A stretch of DNA of 64,000 nt from Sphingobacterium bovisgrunnientis. GTDB taxonomy: Bacteria; Bacteroidota; Bacteroidia; Sphingobacteriales; Sphingobacteriaceae. The position numbers were made by a program, and so were the translations under genes. Positions 1-7,590 of this stretch are shown here, piece by piece (position 1 is the stretch's first letter; every line of letters starts with the position of its first letter). The stretch spans positions 19,103-83,102 of the forward strand of contig NZ_WUQY01000016.1 of the NCBI RefSeq assembly GCF_009829085.1. The letters are read 5' to 3'. A model generated the notes under the pieces. The model saw only the letters and a list, made by a program, of their open reading frames with translations. It was not told the origin of the DNA and ran no database searches.

Positions 1-496
1 CAAATCGTTCGACATGATCGTACCATGGTTTCAAATCTGCATACCGAATCGGCCAGTCCACAGCAAATCCATCACGCAACGGTCCTTCAAAATCGAAATC
101 CGACCAACGTTGAGTTTGTCGCGCCCAAAGCAATGACTTTCCCCCAACTTGATAGCCTCGAATCCAATCAAATGGTTTTTCTTGGATGTACGGATGCTCG
201 GCATCCTTGACAAAAAAATGTGCTGCATCTTCGTGAAAAGCGTAACATTTGCTCACAATTGGATTGTCTTGCTTTACTTGATAAGGTAATTCATTGCGAT
301 GTTCAAACTCCCAAGGATACATATTGGTCGTCGGATAATCTTTGATGTGCTGCACATCACGTCCACGCTCGAGAACAAGCGTTTTAAGTCCGCGTTCGCA
401 CAATTCTTTGGCAGACCAGCCACCACTTATTCCCGACCCAATCACTATTGCATCGTAAGTTCTATCTTTTTGCGAATCTATATTTAGGAATGCCAT
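1..496 (-). CDS. GMC family oxidoreductase, N-terminal part (cut by window edge)
   Basis: The frame is open from an ATG at 496 down to base 1, so only the first 165 residues are visible. The N-terminus carries the FAD-binding Rossmann motif (YDAIVIGSGISGGW, about residues 13-26), then an acidic strand end (VLERGRD) and the segment GYQVGGKSLLWARQTQRW, typical of glucose-methanol-choline oxidoreductases. These are flavoproteins that oxidise sugar or alcohol groups. The start lies one base after the stop of the gluconate-2-dehydrogenase subunit-3-like gene, so the two are co-transcribed and probably form one periplasmic dehydrogenase; that partnership is known for the family and inferred here. 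The substrate cannot be read from sequence. Confidence 0.9.
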   Translation of the reverse strand, partial: MAFLNIDSQKDRTYDAIVIGSGISGGWSAKELCERGLKTLVLERGRDVQHIKDYPTTNMYPWEFEHRNELPYQVKQDNPIVSKCYAFHEDAAHFFVKDAEHPYIQEKPFDWIRGYQVGGKSLLWARQTQRWSDFDFEGPLRDGFAVDWPIRYADLKPWYDHVERF

Positions 497-497
497 A

Positions 498-977
498 TTA
501 ACTACCAACTTTTACTGCGCCATCGTATCTTCCTGGCACTAATTCATAAATTATCTTGTTTTTCATTACATATTCTGAATTCTGGTAGCCCATAATGGTT
601 CGTCTTTTCAAAATTGAGAGAAACTTATCTTCTTTATCCAAAGCAGATAAATAGTGTTGAATTTCTTGCTGCGACTTGCCTTTTAAAATCTTTGACTTTT
701 TCAATCCATCTACAAAAGCAGTTTGGTCTTCGGGAGAATGACAATCATCTACCATTTTCATGACAAATAAATGCAGATTCAATGTCTTTGCTCCGGGAGA
801 ATCTGTTTCAGGAATAATGGATTCGACAAGTTCGCCTATTAAATATTCTTCATCTTTTGAGAAGTCAACATTAGATAGGGCAATAGATGCTTTATTTCGA
901 TCTCCAGTACATGAAGTCGCGATAGCAATGCCTCCTGCAAGAATAAAAAGTTGCTTTATGGCGGTTCTTCTTTTCAT
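498..977 (-). CDS. Gluconate 2-dehydrogenase subunit 3-like lipoprotein
   Basis: A 159-residue protein with two N-terminal arginines (MKRRTAIKQLF), a hydrophobic stretch and a lipobox ending at Cys23 (IATSC), so it is probably exported, possibly by Tat, and lipidated. The body (sites LIGELVESIIPETDSPGAK and DDCHSPEDQTAFVDGL) matches the gluconate 2-dehydrogenase subunit 3 family, which partners GMC-type flavoprotein subunits. The GMC gene follows after one base. I chose the ATG at 977; an in-frame TTG at 1001 would add eight residues in front of the signal peptide and is unlikely. The gene is separated from the upstream SusD gene by two terminator-like hairpins, so it probably has its own promoter. 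Confidence 0.85.
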   Translation of the reverse strand: MKRRTAIKQLFILAGGIAIATSCTGDRNKASIALSNVDFSKDEEYLIGELVESIIPETDSPGAKTLNLHLFVMKMVDDCHSPEDQTAFVDGLKKSKILKGKSQQEIQHYLSALDKEDKFLSILKRRTIMGYQNSEYVMKNKIIYELVPGRYDGAVKVGS

Positions 978-1019
978 CAGTTTTCCAATTGGTCTCCCCA
1001 ATATATGAATTATTTCAGG

Positions 1020-1029
1020 AAAACGTTTT
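1020..1029. promoter_or_regulatory. Perfect 10-bp palindrome AAAACGTTTT, possible operator
   Basis: A perfect palindrome with a central CG lies 43 bases upstream of the gluconate-dehydrogenase subunit-3-like start. LacI-family repressors of sugar genes bind sites with a central CG, so it could be an operator for the dehydrogenase pair. No second copy was noticed near the other carbohydrate genes, and in AT-rich DNA it may be chance. Confidence 0.2.
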
Positions 1030-1045
1030 AGCTTAAACCGAAAAA

Positions 1046-1067
1046 ACTCATTTCAACAGAAATGAGT
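1046..1067 (-). terminator. Second terminator downstream of the SusC/SusD operon
   Basis: On the minus strand a perfect 9-bp stem (ACTCATTTC/GAAATGAGT) with a four-base loop is followed by TTTTTTC. Together with the hairpin at 1086-1126 it gives two terminators in tandem between susD and the dehydrogenase genes. Confidence 0.7.
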
Positions 1068-1085
1068 AAAGCTGCAAATATTGCA

Positions 1086-1126
1086 TAAAAATACCCCCAC
1101 AAAGTAATTAACAATTTTGGGGGTAT
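1086..1126 (-). terminator. Terminator after susD
   Basis: On the minus strand ATACCCCC at the outer end pairs with GGGGGTAT around a 20-base loop that can extend the stem with CAAA/TTTG. TTTTT follows. It lies 25 bases past the susD stop. Confidence 0.7.
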
Positions 1127-1150
1127 ATCGAATTCTAATGAATTGATTGC

Positions 1151-2722
1151 TTAATTATAACCTGGATTTTGTGTTAAGTTAGGATTTCTTTGCAACTCAT
1201 CATTAGATATTGGCCACAATAAATCTGATTCTTTGAAAGTCGCTCCCGAACCATTCTGTGCGCCAATAAGATTGACCCAAGTTATTTCTCCTTTAACGGT
1301 TGGCGAGATTACAGGGAACTTCTTAGTTCTAACGATATCATCCCACATTTTAAATTCCAATGGAAATTCTCTCAAACGCTCATTCCAACATTCTTCTATA
1401 AACTTTTCCTTCGAAAGAGCTAATAACTCAGAAGTGAAAGTAGCAACAGTTTTACCTGTCGTATTTGCACGCGCTTTCACATTCGCCAAGTAGCCCGCAG
1501 CTTCTGCATTGACAGATCCAGCAGCTACTATTGCTTCAGCGGCTATTAATAATGCTTCTGGATACCTGTAAAAATTCCAATCTTTAGTTCCTCTACCAGA
1601 GTTCAACAATGCATCTTCATCGTAATAATACCATACGCCCGCTTCTGTGGAAGTCCATTTTTTTGTAGGGTCGTCTGGTCTTGTATAACTCCAATGGAAG
1701 AACTGATTAGGCTTTATACGCAAATCATCTGCAGCATAAACATTTAAGAACCTACTCGTAGGACCATACACACGTTCGAAAATAGAATAAGTAGAAAATA
1801 CGGATACTGCTGATGAACTAAATGCATAAGTTGGCCACCATGAACTTGTCGAAATAGCCCCATCAAATTCCATAGCATATATCACTTCATTCAAATTATC
1901 CGTTTTGCGAAGTTGATTATAAGCACTATTTGATTCCAAATCAGCATTTGGGATCATTCCATGAGGTGAATTAATCACAACTTTAGCCATTTCTGCAGCT
2001 TGCGAATTTTTACCTTGTTGTAAATACACATTTGCTAAAGTCATAGCCGCTACGTATTTAGAAATGCGATGGTTGTTATTAGCAAATGTTTTAGCTGGCA
2101 AAACTGTGAAAGCTTCATTCAAATCGCTCTCTATTAGTTCATATACCTTCGCAATTTCTGTACGCGATGCATCCAGATTTTCCAAATTTTCGGTGGGTTC
2201 AGTTACTAATGGAACATCTCCAAAAGTTTTCACCAAATAAAAATAGTTGTATGCTCTAAAAAATTTGGCTTCAGCTATTAATTGCTTTTGCTTATTGAGG
2301 TCTTCAAAAGCAATTTCTGGTATATACTTAATTGCACCATTTGCTGTATTTATAACTTCATATGCAGAATTCCAAACACCATCCATTGTCCCTGAAATCA
2401 TACTGACGTTGCCTTGTCTTGTTAATTCACGAGCATATTTGCAGACTAACTCTTGTCCTTCGTAACTATTCGTAAAATAACCTGTCAGCATGCTATTTAT
2501 AGATGCTTGAGGACCTAAATATGCACTTCCAGCAGAAGAATAGCGTGTAGGTGCGCCTCTTCTGTAAAGAGAATTGAAATTACCTACAGCCTGTAACTCT
2601 GTTTTATAATATGTTTCTTTAATTATTGAGGATAAGGGAGCTTCATCAAGAAATTTTGTACATGATGAGGTACTTATAATCAATCCTAATCCCAACGCGA
2701 TTATTAATTTATTTCTTTTCAT
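1151..2722 (-). CDS. RagB/SusD family nutrient-binding outer-membrane lipoprotein
   Basis: This 523-residue lipoprotein has a signal peptide ending at Cys21 (ISTSSC) followed by TKFLDEAPLSSI, the usual SusD N-terminus. TPR-like helices (AKFFRAYNYFYLVKTFGDVPLV, split here as AKFFRAYNYF and LVKTFGDVPLV) and the C-terminal segment ending in LWPISNDELQRNPNLTQNPGYN-type residues (IP-x-x-E-x-x-x-NPN-x-x-QNPGY pattern) are diagnostic. SusD proteins cap a SusC transporter on the cell surface and bind oligosaccharides or other nutrients. It starts 9 bases after the SusC stop, so the two form one operon that ends in tandem terminators. The ligand is not evident; neighbouring genes suggest a sugar or glycan. 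Confidence 0.95.
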   Translation of the reverse strand: MKRNKLIIALGLGLIISTSSCTKFLDEAPLSSIIKETYYKTELQAVGNFNSLYRRGAPTRYSSAGSAYLGPQASINSMLTGYFTNSYEGQELVCKYARELTRQGNVSMISGTMDGVWNSAYEVINTANGAIKYIPEIAFEDLNKQKQLIAEAKFFRAYNYFYLVKTFGDVPLVTEPTENLENLDASRTEIAKVYELIESDLNEAFTVLPAKTFANNNHRISKYVAAMTLANVYLQQGKNSQAAEMAKVVINSPHGMIPNADLESNSAYNQLRKTDNLNEVIYAMEFDGAISTSSWWPTYAFSSSAVSVFSTYSIFERVYGPTSRFLNVYAADDLRIKPNQFFHWSYTRPDDPTKKWTSTEAGVWYYYDEDALLNSGRGTKDWNFYRYPEALLIAAEAIVAAGSVNAEAAGYLANVKARANTTGKTVATFTSELLALSKEKFIEECWNERLREFPLEFKMWDDIVRTKKFPVISPTVKGEITWVNLIGAQNGSGATFKESDLLWPISNDELQRNPNLTQNPGYN

Positions 2723-2731
2723 GATAGTATT

Positions 2732-5700
2732 CTAAAATTTAACATTTACTCCTAATGTGAAGGTCTTAGCTCTAGGATAAGAGAAAAACGTAATATTCTG
2801 TCCAAAGTTGTCACCTACTTGAGATGTACTTTCCGGATCGTAACCCTTAAAGTCTTTGGACGTAATAAGCCATGGGTTATTAGCAGAGGCAAATATTCTG
2901 ACACCACCTAACCTTAGTTTATTCAACATTTCTGAATTGAAAGTATAACCTAATTGTATCAAGTTGAATCTTAGATAAGAACCATTAACAACCCATGCAT
3001 CATCAACATTTGTATCTTGTCCTGCATGACCACTATTAGTCAAATAAATAGCCTGCTGTCTCGTGTTAGGATTTGATTCACTGTATGCATCGGTAAGAAT
3101 CTCCACAAGACCATTGGTTATTCCAAATCTATCGTATGTAGAGTGATAGAATTGTTGCATCGTTTCGACACCATATACAAATTGAAGATCCACTGTCAGG
3201 TCGAAATCTTTGTAGTTAAGTGTATTTATAAAACTACCCGCCCAATCTGGTGTACCTTTACCAATGATATATTTATCTGCCGAACGTTTCGGTCTTCCAA
3301 CTTGACTTAGCGTCGCTTGACCTGCATCGACATCAGCTTGTGTGTAAATTCCTTCACGCTTATAGCCATAGAAACTGTTTAGATTCTCTCCAACACGAAT
3401 GATTTGGTTCGCTCCACCAACCCACCACAATCTTTGGATATCCTCATCCTTATCTCCTAGTTTCAATACTTTATTCTGGTTATAACTCATATTCAACATG
3501 GTATTCCAGCTTAAATTTTCATTTTTAACAGGATAAGCATTGATTAATAACTCAACACCTCTATTCTGCACCGAACCTATATTCTTCATTACACTTGAAT
3601 AACCAGTACTTCTTGGAATAGGAGTTTGCAACAATAAATCCTTTGTTTTTTTGTTGTATACCGACACATCAAAATTTAATCGGTTAGAAAATAATCCAAT
3701 CTCTACACCAAAATCAAATTGATCGGAGGTCTCCCATCTCAAATCCGGATTAGCTAAAGATGAAACCCATGAGAAAGGCTGTCTTCCGCCGTCCAATAAT
3801 GTTGTACCTGCAGAAACATTAGCAGTGGAGCTATAAGAACCGATTTCAGAATTACCCGTACGACCATAGCTTGTGTGGACTTTGAAATTACTAACTGTAA
3901 TGTTGTCAGCCATGAAGTCCTCATTAGAGACATTCCACGCTAGACCTGCAGAAGGGAAAAATGCATATTTATTATTTTTACCAAATTTTGAGGATCCATC
4001 GTAGCGTCCAGTTACAGTTGCAGAATATTTGTCATTGTAGGTATAAGCTCCCCTTACAAAATAGGAATTCATAGCCCACTTGTCTGTATTGGAATTAGGA
4101 GAAGATGGGGTTCTACCAACTCCCATATTATTCCATTCATAGAAGTCATCATCAAAACCTTCGGTTCGTGATTGCGAATACTGTGATGTTCTAGCTTGCC
4201 AAGACAATCCCCCCATCAAATTAACTCTGTGCTTGTCAATTGTTTTTTGATAAGTTAGGTAATTCTCTTGTTGCCAATAGAAAACATTTTCGTATTGCAT
4301 TTCCGCCCATCCATTAGGCTTTGATATATTGTTTAACAACACCGATGAGTAACCTTTATAATCTCTGCGTTGGTTATCAACACCAAACTGCGTTCTTAAG
4401 TCTAATCCTTCGGCTAAGTGAAATGTCAAAGCTGCATTACCAAAAATCTGAGTATTGTAACGATTTCTTTTTTGTAATTCTAAGATTGAAACAGGATTTG
4501 CCATTCCCTCAAACCCCAAAACATTATTTATTGTTGAACTTGTCGAACTTGTATATTGACCAGATGGCTCATAAATAGGTAACCAAGGAAGCATCTCAAT
4601 CATAGTACGTCTAGCATCTTGCCCTCCACCGTCTTCAGGAGTAAAATTTGCTAAACTATGGTTAACCATCAAGTTAACATTTGACGACAACCAATCCACA
4701 GCTTTTGTGTCATATGCTAGCTTACCGCTGACGCGTTTACTAAACATATTTTTGATTACACCTTGCTGATCGGTATAATTTAAAAATGCCCCAACTGATG
4801 ATTTTTCATCCCCTTGTTGAATATTTATCTGATGATTGTGCGATAATCCATTACGACTCGATTCTTTTTGCCAATTTGTATCATACAAAGGATTTCCATT
4901 AGAGTCAAAATAGTTAGGATCATTAAACCAATCCTTCTTGTCTAAAGACCATGGTGTCCAATTCGGATCTCTATTTTTTAGAAAATCAGCTTGGTATTTA
5001 TTTTCATTGGCTAATCCAATCATAAATGCATCGACCCATTGCTGACTATTCAAAACATTCATATATCGCTGTACAGAACTTACTCCTACTGAACCTTGAT
5101 AGCTGATAGATTTACCTCCACCTGATGCTCCTCGTTTTGTGGTCACAAGTATAACCCCATTCGCACCTCTGGCACCATATATTGCTGCGGAGGAAGCATC
5201 TTTCAAGACTTCTATACGCTCAATATCATTGGGATTCATGAGATGAAAGTTTTCCATTACTACACCATCCACAACATATAATGGACTCGATGAGGCATTA
5301 ATCGTAGCATTACCACGAATTAATACTTTGGCACCATACGCTCCGGGTTGTCCCGAATTGGAGAAAATATTAACACCTGCGGCCTTACCTCTAAGGTTAT
5401 CTAATGCCCCAAAATTTTGGGCTTTGGTCATTTCTTCTCCTTTTACCACTGAAATAGACCCAGTAACATCTGACTTCCGCATAGTACCATATCCTACGAC
5501 AACTACTTCCTCAATATCTGCTTGCTCAGGTATCAAACGGAAGGTAATTGTTGTGCCAGTAACAGTTCGCTCCTCAGATTGAAATCCCAAAATGTTTGTT
5601 ACCAAAATATCCCCATTGCGAGCCTGCAAGGAAAATTTCCCTTGACTATCAGTCTGGGTAGAAAAAGTCGAACCTTTTAGTGTAATAGTCACACCCGAAA

Positions 5701-5884
5701 TACCTTGTCCTGTTGAAGCATCTACAACCGTACCTTGTACGGTCTGCTGTTTTAAAGCTTCATGATAAGCTTCTTCGAGCGAAAGTCTATTTCCATACAC
5801 TGAGTTTGTACCGATGGCGAGTAAGGAGAAGGTGAAAACCCACAACCTACCTTTACCAAGTTTAAGTTTGTCTAAATTCCACAT
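2732..5884 (-). CDS. SusC/RagA family TonB-linked outer-membrane transporter
   Basis: A 1050-residue protein with, in order, a signal peptide (about 1-31), a CarboxypepD_reg-like beta-sandwich (about 48-125, TVQGTVVDASTGQGISGVTI), the SusC signature EEVVVVGYGTMRKSDVTGSI near 130-148, a plug (LYVVDGVV, NDIERIEVLKDASSAAIYG) and a 22-strand-type barrel ending in YPRAKTFTLGVNVKF with a terminal aromatic. It imports nutrients across the outer membrane with energy from TonB/ExbBD, with the SusD protein as lid. It has no N-terminal FecR-interacting STN domain, and no sigma/anti-sigma pair lies beside it, so its regulation is not the ECF-sigma type seen for many Sphingobacteriaceae SusC genes. The 466 bases upstream hold no gene. 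Confidence 0.95.
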   Translation of the reverse strand: MWNLDKLKLGKGRLWVFTFSLLAIGTNSVYGNRLSLEEAYHEALKQQTVQGTVVDASTGQGISGVTITLKGSTFSTQTDSQGKFSLQARNGDILVTNILGFQSEERTVTGTTITFRLIPEQADIEEVVVVGYGTMRKSDVTGSISVVKGEEMTKAQNFGALDNLRGKAAGVNIFSNSGQPGAYGAKVLIRGNATINASSSPLYVVDGVVMENFHLMNPNDIERIEVLKDASSAAIYGARGANGVILVTTKRGASGGGKSISYQGSVGVSSVQRYMNVLNSQQWVDAFMIGLANENKYQADFLKNRDPNWTPWSLDKKDWFNDPNYFDSNGNPLYDTNWQKESSRNGLSHNHQINIQQGDEKSSVGAFLNYTDQQGVIKNMFSKRVSGKLAYDTKAVDWLSSNVNLMVNHSLANFTPEDGGGQDARRTMIEMLPWLPIYEPSGQYTSSTSSTINNVLGFEGMANPVSILELQKRNRYNTQIFGNAALTFHLAEGLDLRTQFGVDNQRRDYKGYSSVLLNNISKPNGWAEMQYENVFYWQQENYLTYQKTIDKHRVNLMGGLSWQARTSQYSQSRTEGFDDDFYEWNNMGVGRTPSSPNSNTDKWAMNSYFVRGAYTYNDKYSATVTGRYDGSSKFGKNNKYAFFPSAGLAWNVSNEDFMADNITVSNFKVHTSYGRTGNSEIGSYSSTANVSAGTTLLDGGRQPFSWVSSLANPDLRWETSDQFDFGVEIGLFSNRLNFDVSVYNKKTKDLLLQTPIPRSTGYSSVMKNIGSVQNRGVELLINAYPVKNENLSWNTMLNMSYNQNKVLKLGDKDEDIQRLWWVGGANQIIRVGENLNSFYGYKREGIYTQADVDAGQATLSQVGRPKRSADKYIIGKGTPDWAGSFINTLNYKDFDLTVDLQFVYGVETMQQFYHSTYDRFGITNGLVEILTDAYSESNPNTRQQAIYLTNSGHAGQDTNVDDAWVVNGSYLRFNLIQLGYTFNSEMLNKLRLGGVRIFASANNPWLITSKDFKGYDPESTSQVGDNFGQNITFFSYPRAKTFTLGVNVKF

Positions 5885-6350
5885 AATATAATTTAATTAG
5901 TCAATTGATTTTCCTAATACAAGCCGCAAAGCATGTAATAAGTGTTTATGAATATTGCAGATTAATGTGTTTATAATTGACACTAATTAAATCATTTTAA
6001 TCGATTTAGCAAAGCTATTTTGATTATTTCTACAAAATTTAGGAGGCATACCAAATAATGAAGGCAACAGTTTATACAGGTATTTTTATCATTAAATGGT
6101 TTAAACCATTCTTTAGCAATAGTTTTGCGTATAGCGATAATAGTTTCAGAAACACAATTGAAAGAATATAAAAGGATCAAAAATTGTAACAACGGCAACA
6201 AAAAAGAATTGGTTTGTAACTAAAGATTTATTTACATATTGCAATATTTAATAATCATTATACATATTATTTATTTCTCGATTAAACAACAAAAAATGCC
6301 TAGCTGATTATCTGAGCATTGCGTTTAAATATAAACGTAATAGTATAATA
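5885..6350. other. Intergenic region between susC and the GH76 gene
   Basis: This AT-rich 466-base stretch should hold the promoter for the SusC/SusD operon on the minus strand and, near 6290-6318, the terminator of the upstream GH76 unit. I see no convincing gene: the one ORF of about 70 codons has no domain-like pattern or family motif. No repeat or tRNA was recognised. Confidence 0.5.
6290..6318 (-). terminator. Probable terminator after the GH76 gene
   Basis: On the minus strand TGCTCAG pairs with CTAGGCA (one mismatch, one G-T) around an eight-base loop and is followed by TTTTTTG. It lies 33 bases past the GH76 stop and would separate that unit from the SusC/SusD operon. Confidence 0.5.
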
Positions 6351-7523
6351 TTATTTTACTTGGGCCATCTTACTATACATTTCTACAATAGCAAATTGAT
6401 CTAATACCCATTTTGATTTTTCTTGTTTTGTACCTGACCAATCTTTATTGAATAAGCCATTACTTTCGCGCATATGCTTCCACGCATGGTCTAAATTCTT
6501 TTGAAAAGCATCTAAATACAATTTATTTTTATCGACGTGATACAATTCTACGTATCCTCGCATCATCACAGCAATAAACCAATTATTACTTGTTTGAAGG
6601 ATTTTTAAGGATTTTCCTGAATCTTTATCCTTTTCCTCATAAAAGAAATGATTAAATCCGCCATTAGCCGCATTTTGTGCATCGGTGAGATATTGTTTAT
6701 TTTTTGTTAATTTATATAATAATGCACCTGCTTGAATCATTTGTCCAGTGTTATAAGCATATTTTCTCTTATCGACTTCGCCTTTCAAATTAATATTGTC
6801 GAAATACACATGATCTGTCCAATCAATCAGGTTTTGTTGTGTCCATTTATACAAGTCTTCTGCTTGTGACAAATATTTATTTTCCTTCGTCGCCTCATAC
6901 AATTTAGCAAGATATACAACACTCGGTGCATTTGAACACGTATTTTTCGATTCCTTACGTTGCTCACACCAATATATACCACCTCCTAGCTTTTCATCCA
7001 TACCACTTTCTACAAAAGCCCAAATTTCTAGTGCTTTGTCCAGGTATTTCTTTTCTTTAGTAAGGAGATAAAGGTCTGTAAAGTCGATACCTAACCACAC
7101 ATTGTCATCATAAAATCGGTCGGATTGGGGTGCAGAGTTGACATAGGACGCATAACCAACAGGCTTTCGTGTATCGAAATATTCAGCAAGACCGATTAAC
7201 ACTTTTGTATCGATATTTTTTAAAACTTGTTTGCTTTTGGTGTTTTCATACAAAGCAACTGTTGCAGACAAGGATCCAGAGTAAGGCCACAAGTAAGCAT
7301 ACGGATTTACTTTATTAGAATTTTCGCCACCCCCCAAATAATCTGCTTTGTAATCATCCTTATAAGGATAATGCTCGCGTAACAATTGACTATCGTGGAT
7401 GCTATAATATTTATAAATAGAATCTAATGTTTCCTGCGCACGTCTAATATTTTTGTTTGTCTGTGCATACACACAATTAGTAAAAACAATAAAAATGACC
7501 AGATTAGTAAGAATAGATTTCAT
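6351..7523 (-). CDS. Glycoside hydrolase family 76 protein (alpha-1,6-mannanase-like)
   Basis: A 390-residue secreted protein with signal peptide cleavage after about residue 20 (VYAQ). It shows the (alpha/alpha)6-barrel pattern of GH76: LWPYSGSLSATVAL, the catalytic-type aspartate pair D139-D140 in FYDDNVWLGIDF, GGGIYWCEQ, NAPSVVYLAKLYEAT, and AYNTGQMIQAGALLY. GH76 enzymes are endo-alpha-1,6-mannanases that cut fungal or mycobacterial-type mannan backbones. It lacks a lipobox, so it is probably periplasmic or secreted. It lies 67 bases downstream of the outer-membrane barrel gene in the same direction, and a SusC/SusD operon follows, which fits a small glycan-use locus; that functional link is inference. 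Confidence 0.88.
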   Translation of the reverse strand: MKSILTNLVIFIVFTNCVYAQTNKNIRRAQETLDSIYKYYSIHDSQLLREHYPYKDDYKADYLGGGENSNKVNPYAYLWPYSGSLSATVALYENTKSKQVLKNIDTKVLIGLAEYFDTRKPVGYASYVNSAPQSDRFYDDNVWLGIDFTDLYLLTKEKKYLDKALEIWAFVESGMDEKLGGGIYWCEQRKESKNTCSNAPSVVYLAKLYEATKENKYLSQAEDLYKWTQQNLIDWTDHVYFDNINLKGEVDKRKYAYNTGQMIQAGALLYKLTKNKQYLTDAQNAANGGFNHFFYEEKDKDSGKSLKILQTSNNWFIAVMMRGYVELYHVDKNKLYLDAFQKNLDHAWKHMRESNGLFNKDWSGTKQEKSKWVLDQFAIVEMYSKMAQVK

Positions 7524-7590
7524 AGGAAGAATGTTTTTTCATAAATCTACTGATTTGACACTAAGAAAAAGACACATTTCTTTAAACCAA

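Noticed and set aside
975..1001. TTG at 1001 as start of the gluconate-dehydrogenase subunit-3-like gene
   Set aside because: It would put eight residues before a good signal peptide; ATG 977 is better.
5992..6201. ORF of 69 codons in the gap before susC, minus strand
   Set aside because: No family motif or clear signal peptide, Cys- and Leu-rich random-looking translation in AT-rich DNA; more likely promoter region.
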